Assembly (NCBI GenBank): GCA_021775495.1
Contig: JAJFHT010000201.1
Coordinates: 1-52,819, forward strand
Length of the DNA stretch: 52,819 bases
From: Hyphomicrobiales bacterium
Lineage (GTDB): Bacteria; Pseudomonadota; Alphaproteobacteria; Rhizobiales; Rhizobiaceae
Direction of reading: 5' to 3'
The position numbers were made by a program, and so were the translations under genes. The notes beneath the pieces were generated by a model. It had not been told where the DNA came from. It searched no databases and saw only the letters and a list, made by a program, of their open reading frames with translations. The first letter of the stretch is position 1; every line of letters starts with the position of its first letter. Shown here one piece after another: positions 27,762-36,953 of the stretch.

Positions 27762-29033
27762 ATGTCGCTTGGAATAAGTTCGCGCGAAGAACACAACCTT
27801 GCAGAACTCAAACGTGTCAAACGGGTTGCCACGCTTGTTCTGGCCGGCTGTTTCGTTGTGCTCATTCTTGCGAAGCTGCTGGAATACCGGTGGCCGGCCC
27901 TGTCATTTGTCGCGTCCTTTGCCGAAGCGGCAACGATTGGCGGTATTGCCGATTGGTACGCCGTTGTGGCGCTGTTCAAGCGACCGCTGAACCTGCCGTT
28001 TCCGCACACCGCGATCATTCCCCGCAACCAGGCCCGGATCGGCGACAATCTTGGCCGTTTCATCGAAAGCAATTTCCTCGCTCCCGAACCGGTGAGGATG
28101 GGACTTGCCGAGATGAATTTTGCCGACCTCATGACCGACTGGCTGTCGGACCGGCAGAAATCGGAAGGCCTCGCCCGCTTTGTCGTCAAGCTGGTTCCAC
28201 AGATGCTGTCGGCGGTTGATGAAACCGGACTGAAGCGGTTTGCAGCGGAACGCATTTCGGCACAGATTCAAAAAACCGATGTGGCGCCGCTGGCCGGCAA
28301 ACTGCTTGATACTTTCGTCAAGGATGACCGGCACCATAAACTGCTCAATGAATTGATTTCGGCGCTGCATCGTTTCCTCAACGATGAGAGGGCGCTGAAA
28401 TCGGTTCAAAAGAAGGTAAGCGAGGAACTGCCGACCCTGTTCAAGATCGTCCGGGCCGATGCGCTGATCGTCGGGCGGATCGTTAAGGCAACAAACACCT
28501 TGCTGGAAGAGGTGAAGGACGATCCGGATCATGTGTTGCGCGCTGAGTTCGAACAGTTCTTCAAAAATTACGTGAACCGCATGAAACGTTCGAAGCGGTT
28601 TGCCAACCGGGCGGAGAAATTCAAACAGGATATCCTGGCCCGTCCGGAGCTTGCCGGACTGGCGGATCAGCTCTGGAACGGATTGCGCAAAATCATCGAG
28701 GACGACGCCCGCGCAGATGATTCGATCCTCGTCGTCAGGTTGACCGACATGCTTGTCGATGTCGGCGGGAAGCTGCACGGCGAGGAGCAGTTGAAAAAGG
28801 ACATCAATGCCGGAATTGTGGCGGCCCTGTCGTCGTTTGTGGCCAGCCAGAAGCGCGGCGTGTCCGATTTCATCGCCGATCAGGTCAAGGCGTGGGACTT
28901 CGCCGAGCTTACTCTGCTGATCGAAGCCAATATCGGCAAGGATTTGCAATATATCCGGTTCAACGGAATGATTATTGGCGGCTTTGTCGGTTTGGCGCTG
29001 CATCTGGTTGAAATCGTGATCCTCAAGGTTTGA
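27762..29033 (+). CDS. DUF445-family membrane-anchored protein
   Basis: 423-aa protein with one hydrophobic helix near each end (ATLVLAGCFVVLILAKLL at about 26-43 and MIIGGFVGLALHLVEIVIL at the C-terminus) and a long, charged helical middle. The family hallmark IGGIADWYAVVALFKRPL follows the first helix. DUF445 proteins have no settled function. ATG 27762 is preferred, since the frame's upstream part (to 27711) has no ribosome site. It is followed 63 bases later by the second phasin gene, possibly co-transcribed. Nothing in the sequence links it biochemically to PHA. Confidence 0.75.
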   Translation: MSLGISSREEHNLAELKRVKRVATLVLAGCFVVLILAKLLEYRWPALSFVASFAEAATIGGIADWYAVVALFKRPLNLPFPHTAIIPRNQARIGDNLGRFIESNFLAPEPVRMGLAEMNFADLMTDWLSDRQKSEGLARFVVKLVPQMLSAVDETGLKRFAAERISAQIQKTDVAPLAGKLLDTFVKDDRHHKLLNELISALHRFLNDERALKSVQKKVSEELPTLFKIVRADALIVGRIVKATNTLLEEVKDDPDHVLRAEFEQFFKNYVNRMKRSKRFANRAEKFKQDILARPELAGLADQLWNGLRKIIEDDARADDSILVVRLTDMLVDVGGKLHGEEQLKKDINAGIVAALSSFVASQKRGVSDFIADQVKAWDFAELTLLIEANIGKDLQYIRFNGMIIGGFVGLALHLVEIVILKV

Positions 29034-29096
29034 TTTCTACCTGTCCTTTGTTCATGATCTGATGACTTCACCAACCGCCAACCGGAGGCAATTGCC

Positions 29097-29528
29097 ATGA
29101 GTGACAAGTCGCAATCCGAATCCTTCCTCAACATGTTCCAACAGTTCGGTGAGAGCCTGAAGCTGCCAAATACCCAGATCAAGGATGTGGTCGAGCATCA
29201 CAAGAAGAACATCGAGGCGATGCAGCAGATCGCGCGCAACACGTCTTCGGGGACACAGACCCTAATGGCTAAACAGCGTGAAAATCTTGAAGAGACGCTG
29301 GCCGAGATTTCCAAGCTGGTCCAGGACGCGGCTTCATCGAAGGACCCAAGCCAGGCGATTTCCGATCAGGTCGAATTCGCTAAACGTTCTTTCGAGGCGA
29401 CTATCAAGAATGCCACCGAAATGGGCGGTATCATGCGGGATACCAGCACGGAATCGCTCAACATCCTGCGCAAGCGGGTGGAAGAGAGCATCGAGGATAT
29501 CCGCGACAATATGGACGACAAGAAATAA
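29097..29528 (+). CDS. Second phasin-family protein
   Basis: 143 aa, hydrophilic and helical, with the phasin pattern: NMFQQFGESLKLP at the start, a coiled-coil-like middle (HHKKNIEAMQQIARN, LEETLAEISKLVQDA) and a C-terminal RVEESIEDIRDNM. A good ribosome site (CCGGAGG) precedes ATG 29097. It differs from the phasin at 26977 and lacks the TGCANTGCA sites upstream, so the two may serve different granules or conditions. The nearest polymer synthase in the window is the class II enzyme at 35177. Confidence 0.75.
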   Translation: MSDKSQSESFLNMFQQFGESLKLPNTQIKDVVEHHKKNIEAMQQIARNTSSGTQTLMAKQRENLEETLAEISKLVQDAASSKDPSQAISDQVEFAKRSFEATIKNATEMGGIMRDTSTESLNILRKRVEESIEDIRDNMDDKK

Positions 29529-29668
29529 CGGCTGTCGTGTCATCGAACGACGCCTACTTCTTGCCACCAGGAGCAGGTGATAGCCGTTGTGGTTCATCAT
29601 TGTGAACACAAATAACTGTCTTCGCCTAACCCGTATCGATGGAGCGGGAGTATGTGGCATTGACGTTG

Positions 29669-29688
29669 ATGTGAACTACATTTCACAT
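29669..29688. promoter_or_regulatory. Inverted repeat before the toxin-antitoxin pair
   Basis: ATGTGAA - CTACAT - TTCACAT, a perfect 7-bp inverted repeat with a 6-bp spacer, ends one base before the toxin GTG codon. It is likely the autoregulatory operator bound by the HTH antitoxin. Confidence 0.5.
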
Positions 29689-29978
29689 GTGATCGAAATT
29701 CACCAAACCACAGAATACAAAAAGTGGTTCAAGAAACTGCGTGATGCGCGGGCGAAAGCACGAATAGACGTTCGTATTCGCCGTGTATCGCTTGGTAACT
29801 TTGGTGACGTGAAACCCGCTGGCGATGGCATCAGCGAATTGCGTGTCGATTACGGCCCCGGATACCGGGTTTATTTCGTTCAACGCGGGACGTCTTTGTC
29901 ATCCTTTTGTGTGGTGGTGACAAAAGGACCCAAGCTAAAGATATCAAATACGCCAAACAGCTCTCTAAGGAGATTTAG
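29689..29978 (+). pseudogene. HigB/RelE-type addiction-module toxin, frameshifted
   Basis: Encodes the N-terminal two-thirds of a small RelE-superfamily mRNA-interferase-like toxin: IEIHQTTEYKKWFKKLRD, RIRRVSLGNFGDVKP, ELRVDYGPGYRVYFVQRG. After about codon 70 the frame is wrong. The expected C-terminus ILLCGGDKRTQAKDIKYAKQ and its stop codon (29976-29978) are intact in another frame, beginning at 29901. One base appears to be missing between 29893 and 29900. In the ancestral frame the stop would directly abut the antitoxin ATG. As it stands the frame runs on to 30126 and into the antitoxin. A sequencing error is the alternative explanation. Confidence 0.75.
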
Positions 29979-30284
29979 ATGCCCGTCGAGACAACCAAGT
30001 GGGACGTCACAGAAAACCTCAATAGCAGCGAGGCGGTTGCATATTATCTCGAAGCTGTTCTGGAAGATGGAGATTCATCACTCATTGCTGCGGCTCTTGG
30101 CGACGTTGCCCGTGCTCGTGGCATGACACAAATTGCCCGTGAGGCCGGTGTTACCCGTGAAGCACTCTATCGATCACTGAATGCCGAAGGCGACCCGAAA
30201 CTGTCAACATTTCTCGGGGTTCTGAGTGCTCTTGGCATCAAGCTGACAGCTGAACCCGTTGATAAGGAAAGCGTTCCTTCCTGA
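29979..30284 (+). CDS. HigA-like addiction-module antitoxin (HTH)
   Basis: 101-aa cytosolic DNA-binding antitoxin of the 'probable addiction module antidote' type. It has an N-terminal strand region (TTKWDVTENLNSSEAVAYYL) and an XRE-like helix-turn-helix (GMTQIAREAGVTREALYRSL at about 49-68). It is intact although the toxin before it is frameshifted. Its ATG follows the ancestral toxin stop with no gap. It probably represses its own operon through the inverted repeat at 29669-29688. Surviving antitoxin with a broken toxin is a common decay state. Confidence 0.8.
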   Translation: MPVETTKWDVTENLNSSEAVAYYLEAVLEDGDSSLIAAALGDVARARGMTQIAREAGVTREALYRSLNAEGDPKLSTFLGVLSALGIKLTAEPVDKESVPS

Positions 30285-30332
30285 CTGCGCCAAAGCTGCC
30301 GGGTTACCTGAAATCGCTCCCAACCACGCCTA

Positions 30333-31112
30333 TCAGGCGTTCCCGTGCGCCGGTTTTGGGTAGACGAACCGCTTCAGGCCGGTGCGCTCGAAATGTGACC
30401 ATTGACCTTCCTTCTGCGCCAACCGGTCAGCGACGGCGTAGACCGCGGCCGGATGATGACCCAGGCCGCAATGGCTGCCGCGGACCTCGATATTCTCTGT
30501 CGACGGGCCGGGTTCCTCAAGGCAGTTCTGCCAGGCGCAGATTCCGTCGGTCTTGCTGTAGATGGAGGTGGTCGGGACTTCCGGAGGATCCGATATCGCC
30601 CCGCCCATATGGCGGTCGCGATCATCGACCTTGTGACCACTGGTAAACTGGTAGAGCTTCCAGGCATTCGTTGCGCGTGGATCGCCCTGGAACGGGCTGC
30701 CGAGGGTAATGACCTGGCGCACCTGATCCGGCATCATCTTGGCCAGCTGGCGCGCATAGATGCCACCGAGGCTCCAGCCGACAAGGCTGACCTTGCGTCC
30801 GTGTTCCTCGGCGATCTGGTTCACCTTGTCCTTCATGCCGCTTTCCACGCCCGGCAATGGTCCATAGTTCCGGCCCATATCCCAGCCATAGGCCGGATAG
30901 CCGAGCGTTTTTAAGAATGACCGGAGCGGAAAGGTCGACCGGTCGCTTGCCACCAGACCCGGCAACACCAGAACAGGTTGACCATCACCCCTTGGAGCGG
31001 TCGCGGCGAGTGTTGGCAGGGCCGCGGCGAAACCATACAGTTCCGGCATCGCTCTCAGTTCCATGAACATCAGTCCACGGCTTGGTGCTTGTGTTGCAGG
31101 TGCCAAAATCAC
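30333..31112 (-). CDS. Alpha/beta-hydrolase, lipase/esterase-like
   Basis: 259-aa hydrolase with oxyanion-hole region VLVLPGLVASD (47-57), nucleophile elbow GWSLGG (Ser114), acid Asp189 in SKTDGICAW and a His-rich GSHCGLGHH (His214/His219), i.e. a full triad. No signal peptide is visible, so it should act inside the cell, for instance on triacylglycerol or wax esters made by the acyltransferase gene 178 bases upstream on the same strand. The GTG 31112 start has AGGAGG very close to it (3 bases); ATG 31070 or 31064 are alternatives. Lipid specificity is inferred from context. Confidence 0.75.
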   Translation of the reverse strand: MILAPATQAPSRGLMFMELRAMPELYGFAAALPTLAATAPRGDGQPVLVLPGLVASDRSTFPLRSFLKTLGYPAYGWDMGRNYGPLPGVESGMKDKVNQIAEEHGRKVSLVGWSLGGIYARQLAKMMPDQVRQVITLGSPFQGDPRATNAWKLYQFTSGHKVDDRDRHMGGAISDPPEVPTTSIYSKTDGICAWQNCLEEPGPSTENIEVRGSHCGLGHHPAAVYAVADRLAQKEGQWSHFERTGLKRFVYPKPAHGNA

Positions 31113-31290
31113 ATTCCTCCTGATCCCCGTGTCGATCGGTCGAACAGATCATTTCGCGTCTGCTCTTGCCGGTCTGATTCGGTGGCTTTCACCCTGTATA
31201 TATAAATGACCCATTGTCGGAACAAATCAATTCGCCCTTTGTCGAAGTCAAACAAAGATCACCAAACAGTTATGTTTACCTTACGTCAGC

Positions 31291-32751
31291 TCAATTTCTT
31301 GCCGATTTTGATGATGATTTCGTGGCTTTCTTTTTGGGTGCTTCGTTCGTCATGATAGCCGATTTCAGTTCTTCAAACGACGTCTCGAGATAATCGGCCA
31401 ACACGTCGATGTCAGGAATTGCGGCGTGGTCACCGGTCAATCCGAAGTCGAGTTTTCCAAGGTAGCTCTGGACGGTCAGGTTGAGGCCGATGCCGTGAAC
31501 CGGAATGGAAACAGGATAAAGCGCGGTTACTTTCGCGCCGGCACAATAAAGCGGGAAGGGCGGCCCCGCAGTATTGGAGATCGTCACATTGACCGCCTGC
31601 GGCAGGATGTCGGCCAGTCCGGACTTCCCATAGAGTTGCATCAGGCCGGGCAGCAGCATGGGTGCTCCGACCAGAGTGAAGTCCTTGAGGGCGAGATTTT
31701 TCATGCTGCCGGCCACGGATTTCGAGGTTCCCGAATCCTTCTTGATGGCTTGCAGCCGGGTCAGCGGATCGCCGTAGTTGGTGGCCAAGGGGCAACTCAT
31801 TCCGAAGACCTGATTGTTGAGATCGGTGTTTCCGGCCTCACGCAGGGAAATCGGAACGAAAGCGATCAGCGGCGCATCCGGCAGGGCGTTTTTATCTTTC
31901 AGATATCGCCGCAACGCACCACCGCATATGGCCATTACGATGTCGTTGATCTTGGTTCCGGTCGCCTTGGCAACCCCCTTGGCGTCCTCGAGAGAAAGAG
32001 AACGCGCGGCGAATGAACGCTTGGCTCCAATGGTTGCGTTGAACGGCGTCTTGGGAGCGATCATCTGTGGAAGCTGCATTCCGGAGCCGCTGGCCGCCGG
32101 TGTCAGCATTTCGGCGATCTGACCCATGGTTTTGGGCACCGCTTCCATGAAGTTCAGCTGTTGACGAACCACATTGGTCGCCATGTCGTGCATGCCGAGA
32201 ATGGCCCGTTCGGTGGTGGACGGTTTTGGCTGGTTCGTTTCTTTCGATTTTGGTGGCTCGACCTCGCGGGGAACCGGCGTGACATCGTAGAGCGCCTGGG
32301 TAATGACCATGCCCGCACCGCCATCGATCGCGGCGTGGTGCACTTTTGAATAAAGCGCGACCTGACCGTTTTGAAGGCCTTCGATCACCGTGAATTGCCA
32401 CAAGGGGCGTTTGCGGTCGAGCGGCACAGCGTGCAGCTCGGCGATCAATTCTTCCACTTCGCGGAATGTGCCGGGGGCGGGAAGCTTTGCGGATTGAATG
32501 TGATAATCAAAGTCGAGCTCGCCCGCATCGACCCAGCCCGGATGATCGAGTTCGAAGACCGTTCGCGCAAGCTTTTTGTGGAAGATCGGGATCAGGTGCA
32601 CACGGCCGGCGAAGAATTCCCTGAAATGATCGTAGAAAGACCCCTCAAATGCCTCCGGCAGATCATAAAGCGTGAATCCAGCCACATGCATGGGAGTCTC
32701 GGGTGACTCCATGTAGAGGAACGAAGCGTCAATTCCGCCAAGTTGTTTCAT
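31291..32751 (-). CDS. Wax ester synthase/diacylglycerol acyltransferase (WS/DGAT)
   Basis: Transfers acyl groups from acyl-CoA to fatty alcohols or diacylglycerol, producing storage wax esters or triacylglycerol. The condensing motif HHxxxDG is present at residues 138-144 (HHAAIDG), with the family start MKQLGGIDASFLYMESP and the C-terminal DUF1298 part (FGMSCPLATNYGDPLTRL, LYCAGAKVTALYPVSIPVHG). Length 486 aa is typical, and a Lys/Ser-rich tail ends it. Strong ribosome site GGAGGTCTG. It diverges from the acyl-CoA ligase gene, and the lipase gene follows it. WS/DGATs are best known from Acinetobacter, actinobacteria and marine gammaproteobacteria. Confidence 0.92.
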   Translation of the reverse strand: MKQLGGIDASFLYMESPETPMHVAGFTLYDLPEAFEGSFYDHFREFFAGRVHLIPIFHKKLARTVFELDHPGWVDAGELDFDYHIQSAKLPAPGTFREVEELIAELHAVPLDRKRPLWQFTVIEGLQNGQVALYSKVHHAAIDGGAGMVITQALYDVTPVPREVEPPKSKETNQPKPSTTERAILGMHDMATNVVRQQLNFMEAVPKTMGQIAEMLTPAASGSGMQLPQMIAPKTPFNATIGAKRSFAARSLSLEDAKGVAKATGTKINDIVMAICGGALRRYLKDKNALPDAPLIAFVPISLREAGNTDLNNQVFGMSCPLATNYGDPLTRLQAIKKDSGTSKSVAGSMKNLALKDFTLVGAPMLLPGLMQLYGKSGLADILPQAVNVTISNTAGPPFPLYCAGAKVTALYPVSIPVHGIGLNLTVQSYLGKLDFGLTGDHAAIPDIDVLADYLETSFEELKSAIMTNEAPKKKATKSSSKSARN

Positions 32752-32943
32752 CAGACCTCCAGTTCCGCCCCGTGGTTCAGTTGTCGCTTCAGTGTCGGCG
32801 ATTTTTGATCCGCTGACAATCCGGGCAGGTGGTGGAGGACGGCTGCCGCAGCGTCACCGCGAAATGTCCGACTTGGTTTGCCAAGTGTTCGCCGATTGTC
32901 CAATATGACCGACCGTGCCCGGTGTTTGCTTTGGGAGGAGCAG

Positions 32944-34641
32944 ATGGATCGTTTCTGGACCAAGAACTATCCCGACGGTGTTCCGGCGGACGTCGATATC
33001 ACACAATATGCATCGCTGGTCGATCTGCTGGAAGAAAGCTTTTCGAAATACGCCAACGATGATGCCTATATTCTGATGGACAAGGCGCTGACCTATGGCC
33101 AGCTCGACAAGACCTCCATGGCGTTGGGCGCATATCTTCAGGGACTGGGTTTGAAACAGGGTGATCGTGTGGCGATCATGATGCCCAATGTGCTTCAATA
33201 TCCGGTTGTTCTGGCGGCAATCCTGCGGGCCGGACTGATCGCCGTGAACGTCAATCCGCTCTACACACCACGCGAGCTGGAACATCAGCTCAATGATTCC
33301 GGATCCAAGGCGATCATCATCCTGGAGAATTTCGCCTCCACACTGCAACAGGTGATCGGCAAAACACCGATCGAGCACACCATCGTCACCGCCGTTGGCG
33401 ACATGCTCGGTCTGATCAAGGGGACGATCACCAATTACGTGGTCAGGAATGTGAGGAAAGCCGTTCCGGCCTTCTCGCTGCCGGCCAGCGTGGCATTTTC
33501 AAAAGCGCTGGCGATCGGGCGCGGCAAATCCCTTTCACGACCGCAGATCAGCTCCTCCGACGTCGCCGTGCTGCAATACACCGGCGGGACGACCGGCATA
33601 TCAAAGGGCGCGACATTGCTGCACAGCACGATCATCGCCAATCTGCTGTGTTCGGAAGCCTGGATGCAGCCGGGTCTCAATCGCCGCCCGACATCGGGCC
33701 AATTGACCTTCATCTGTGCGCTGCCGCTTTATCACGTCTTCGCATTCATTACCTGCAGCCTGCTGTCGATGCGCACGGGTGGCGTCAATATCCTGATTCC
33801 CAACCCGCGGGATCTGAGTGCGACGATCAAGGAAATCGGCAAATACAAGTTTCACGTTTTCCCGGGAGTCAACACGCTGTTCAACGGATTGGCCAACAAT
33901 GCCGAATTCGCCAAGCTCGACTTTTCCCAGCTGCGCATCTCCAACGGCGGCGGCATGGCGGTTCAGGAAGCGGTGGCCAAAAGCTGGCTTGAAGTGACCG
34001 GCTGTCCCGTATGCGAGGGCTACGGACTTTCCGAGACATCGTCCGGAGTGACCTGCAATCCGACCGATTCCGACGCCTATTCCGGCACCATCGGATTGCC
34101 GATGCCAAATGTCTTTCTTCGTATCCTTGACGATGACGGCAATGATGTCGCTCCCGGTGAGCCCGGGGAAATTGCCATTAAAGGCCCGCAGGTTATGGAC
34201 GGCTATTGGCAAAGGCCCGATGAGACAGAAAATGTCATGACGCCAGACGGATATTTCAAATCCGGTGATGTCGGTATCATGGACGAGAACGGCTACACCC
34301 GCATCGTCGACCGGAAAAAGGACATGATCCTGGTTTCCGGTTTCAATGTCTATCCAAACGAAATCGAGGGCGTGGCCGCCAATCACCCCGGCGTGCTGGA
34401 AACCGCTGTCGTGGGGGTTCCGGACAAGAACTCCGGCGAGGCGGTGATGCTGTTTGCCATCAGGAAGGACGACACGCTGACCGAAAAGGAACTGGCGGGC
34501 TTCTGTGCCAAAAACCTGACCGGCTACAAGAAACCGAAATATATCGAATTCCGCGATGACCTGCCTCGAACCAATGTCGGTAAGATACTGCGCCGGGAAT
34601 TGCGCAGCGAAGCGATTGCAAAAATGGACGTCAAAAGCTGA
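32944..34641 (+). CDS. fadD: Long-chain fatty-acid--CoA ligase
   Basis: Activates fatty acids to acyl-CoA via acyl-AMP. ATG 32944 directly after TGGGAGGAGCAG is chosen over an upstream in-frame ATG. The 565-aa protein has the AMP-binding P-loop YTGGTTGISKGATL, GYGLSETSS, the hinge region GYFKSGDVGIMDENGYTRIVDRKKD and the catalytic-lysine tail DLPRTNVGKILRREL. It heads a plus-strand run acyl-CoA ligase - enoyl-CoA hydratase - PHA synthase - PHA depolymerase with short gaps, so it probably supplies precursors for PHA and, via the divergent WS/DGAT, for neutral lipid. Confidence 0.92.
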   Translation: MDRFWTKNYPDGVPADVDITQYASLVDLLEESFSKYANDDAYILMDKALTYGQLDKTSMALGAYLQGLGLKQGDRVAIMMPNVLQYPVVLAAILRAGLIAVNVNPLYTPRELEHQLNDSGSKAIIILENFASTLQQVIGKTPIEHTIVTAVGDMLGLIKGTITNYVVRNVRKAVPAFSLPASVAFSKALAIGRGKSLSRPQISSSDVAVLQYTGGTTGISKGATLLHSTIIANLLCSEAWMQPGLNRRPTSGQLTFICALPLYHVFAFITCSLLSMRTGGVNILIPNPRDLSATIKEIGKYKFHVFPGVNTLFNGLANNAEFAKLDFSQLRISNGGGMAVQEAVAKSWLEVTGCPVCEGYGLSETSSGVTCNPTDSDAYSGTIGLPMPNVFLRILDDDGNDVAPGEPGEIAIKGPQVMDGYWQRPDETENVMTPDGYFKSGDVGIMDENGYTRIVDRKKDMILVSGFNVYPNEIEGVAANHPGVLETAVVGVPDKNSGEAVMLFAIRKDDTLTEKELAGFCAKNLTGYKKPKYIEFRDDLPRTNVGKILRRELRSEAIAKMDVKS

Positions 34642-34685
34642 TGCCGGGATGGTGATGAGCCGGCGCAACAAGAACAGGACATATA

Positions 34686-35162
34686 ATGGCTGAACGCAAC
34701 CTGACCTATGCCGGCATGCCAGAACTGGTTGGAGAACTGCTCGGCAGCTCCGACTGGCTGATGGTTGATCAAGCAATGGTCAACAAGTTTGCCGATTGCA
34801 CCGGTGATCATCAATGGATTCACGTCGATGTTGAACGGGCCAATAAGGAGAGCCCGTTCGGAGGACCGGTGGCGCATGGATATCTGACGTTGTCGCTCGT
34901 CGCGGCGCTGTCACAGAATCTCGGCGTCGTTCCCAGCGGGACGGCTGCCGCGCTCAATTACGGGCTGGACAGTGTGCGTTTTCTGGCGCCGGTGAAAGTT
35001 GGATCCAGGGTCCGCCTGCACAGCAAACTGATATCGTTCGAGCCCAAGGGATCGGGCCAGTTCCTGATGAAAGCCGAAAATACCATCGAAATCGAGGGTT
35101 CGCCCAAACCAGCGCTGATTGCGGAGTCCCTTGCACTGCTGGTGCCCGGGCCGGACGCGTAA
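34686..35162 (+). CDS. MaoC-type (R)-specific enoyl-CoA hydratase, PhaJ-like
   Basis: Hot-dog-fold hydratase (158 aa) likely to convert trans-2-enoyl-CoA from beta-oxidation into (R)-3-hydroxyacyl-CoA, the PHA monomer. The hydratase-2 motif is visible as FADCTGDHQWIHVD (35-48), with the catalytic Asp and His (GDxxxxH), and HGYLTLSLV follows. The usual Asn-Pro before the His is Gln-Trp. It starts 44 bases after the acyl-CoA ligase and ends 14 bases before phaC, which supports the PhaJ role. Some MaoC relatives of this length (NodN-like) have other roles. Confidence 0.82.
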   Translation: MAERNLTYAGMPELVGELLGSSDWLMVDQAMVNKFADCTGDHQWIHVDVERANKESPFGGPVAHGYLTLSLVAALSQNLGVVPSGTAAALNYGLDSVRFLAPVKVGSRVRLHSKLISFEPKGSGQFLMKAENTIEIEGSPKPALIAESLALLVPGPDA

Positions 35163-35176
35163 CACTGAGAGGAACC

Positions 35177-36892
35177 ATGGCAGCAAGCAAAGGCAAAAAA
35201 GGGCATAAGAGCCCGGCCGAAGACATCGCCCAAAGCGCCGCGGAAAACACCCTGGCGCTTAATCCGCTTGTCGGCGTGCGCGGCCAGGACCTGCTGGCGG
35301 CAAGCACCAGCGTCATGCGCGCCATCGCCGGACAACCGCAGACCTTCGCTCGGCAATGGCTGGCTTTTTCCTCTGAACTTGGAAAAATCCTTACCAACAC
35401 GTCCGAAGTGGCTCCGGAACCGAAAGATCGCCGATTTGCCGATCCGGCATGGCAGTCGAACCGGCTGAACAAAGGGCTGATGCAGGCCTATGTGGCGTGG
35501 AGCAAGGCGGTAACCGAGACGGTTGATGAGATCGACCTGCCGGATCGTGATGCGGCCCGGGCCCGGCTGGTGACATCGATTTTCGTCGATGCGCTGGCGC
35601 CGTCCAACATGTTGGCAACCAATCCCACAGCAATGAAGGCGCTGGTCGATAGTGGTGGCCGCAGCGCCGTGTCCGGTCTGAAGAATTTTTTCGAGGACAT
35701 GACAAAAAACGGCGGTCTGCCGTCTTCGGTCGATACCTCGAAGTTCGAAGTCGGCAAGAATCTGGCCAATACGCCGGGTCACGTCGTGTTCAAGAATGAC
35801 GTTCTGGAACTGGTGCACTACACGGCGACCACGGACAAGGTTTACCGCCGCCCGCTGCTGATCGTGCCGCCGCAGATCAACAAATACTATTCGGTCGATC
35901 TGGCACCGGAAAAAAGCATGATCCAGTTCCTGCTGGCAAACGGGTTTCAGCCCTATTGCGTCAGCTGGCGCAATCCCACCAAGGAACACCGCGAATGGGA
36001 TTTGACGACCTATATCGAAGCACTCGACGAGGCCTGCGATGCGGCGCTGGATATTTCCGGTTCGGAGTCCGTCAACATCATGGGATCTTGCTCCGGCGGT
36101 ATCACGCTCGCCACCTATGTTGCGTGGCTGGCCGACCGCAAGCAGGGCAAAAAGATCAATGCCGTCATTGTTGCAGTCTGCGTGCTGGACACGATGGCGG
36201 CGCAGGACAATGATTTTTCGGCGCTGGTATCCCCGGAAAGCGTGATGCTGGCCAAGAAAGCCTCCCAGGCGCGGGGTGTTCTGGATGGCCAGGAAATGGC
36301 GAAAATGTTTGCCTGGATGCGTCCGAACGACCTGATCTGGAATTACTGGGTCAACAACTACCTGCTTGGCAATGCCCCGCCGGCATTTGACGTGTTGTTC
36401 TGGAATGCCGATACGACACGGCTTCCGGCCGGCCTGCACGGCGATTTCCTCGACATGATTTTCAGCAATCCATTCATGAATCCCGGCAAACTCTCGATTG
36501 GCGGTCACCCGATCGACATGAGCAAGGTCAAGTATCCGACCTACGTCATTGCAGGCACCACCGATCACATCACGCCGTGGAAGGCGGTCTATGAGACCGC
36601 CCGACTGTTCGGCAGCGATACGACGTTCATCCTGTCGAATTCCGGCCATCTGCAAAGCCTGCTCAACCCGCCGGGCAATCCGAAATCCTGGTTTGTGAAA
36701 GGCAAGGCCCGACTGAAATCAGCCGATCGCTGGGCTGAAACGGCGACGAAACACGAGGGCAGCTGGTGGCTCGACTGGGCTGAGTTCTTGAAATCGAAAT
36801 CCGGCGACGAGGTGAAGAAACCATCCGAGCAGGGCAATAAGAAACATCCGCCCATCGACCCGGCACCGGGCACCTATATTTTCGAGCCGTGA
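35177..36892 (+). CDS. phaC: Class II polyhydroxyalkanoate synthase (medium-chain type)
   Basis: Polymerises (R)-3-hydroxyacyl-CoA into PHA granules. The 571-aa length and the motif WNADTTRLPAGLHGDFLD match the Pseudomonas class II synthases. The lipase-like box is GSCSGG with nucleophile Cys305; the other triad residues are Asp463 (GTTDHITPW) and His491 (SNSGHLQSL). The usual class signature PPQINKYYSVDLAPEKS is present near 234. GAGAGG ribosome site. It sits between the PhaJ-like hydratase and the depolymerase, all on one strand. Class II enzymes are unusual in this order, where class I (short-chain) synthases dominate. Confidence 0.94.
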   Translation: MAASKGKKGHKSPAEDIAQSAAENTLALNPLVGVRGQDLLAASTSVMRAIAGQPQTFARQWLAFSSELGKILTNTSEVAPEPKDRRFADPAWQSNRLNKGLMQAYVAWSKAVTETVDEIDLPDRDAARARLVTSIFVDALAPSNMLATNPTAMKALVDSGGRSAVSGLKNFFEDMTKNGGLPSSVDTSKFEVGKNLANTPGHVVFKNDVLELVHYTATTDKVYRRPLLIVPPQINKYYSVDLAPEKSMIQFLLANGFQPYCVSWRNPTKEHREWDLTTYIEALDEACDAALDISGSESVNIMGSCSGGITLATYVAWLADRKQGKKINAVIVAVCVLDTMAAQDNDFSALVSPESVMLAKKASQARGVLDGQEMAKMFAWMRPNDLIWNYWVNNYLLGNAPPAFDVLFWNADTTRLPAGLHGDFLDMIFSNPFMNPGKLSIGGHPIDMSKVKYPTYVIAGTTDHITPWKAVYETARLFGSDTTFILSNSGHLQSLLNPPGNPKSWFVKGKARLKSADRWAETATKHEGSWWLDWAEFLKSKSGDEVKKPSEQGNKKHPPIDPAPGTYIFEP

Positions 36893-36953
36893 GCCGGATC
36901 GACGATACGCGAGGGACATCAACAACCAACATGAGCGAACGGGGAACCTGACA

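Noticed and set aside
27903-29003. 366-codon frame antisense to the DUF445 gene
   Set aside because: Shadow frame: the DUF445 hallmark and end helices are on the plus strand.
33601-34776. 391-codon frame antisense to the acyl-CoA ligase
   Set aside because: Shadow of a gene with clear AMP-binding motifs on the other strand.
34958-36655. 565-codon frame antisense to phaC
   Set aside because: It mirrors the codon bias of phaC and the flanking gene; its product is Arg/His/Gln-rich without any domain pattern.
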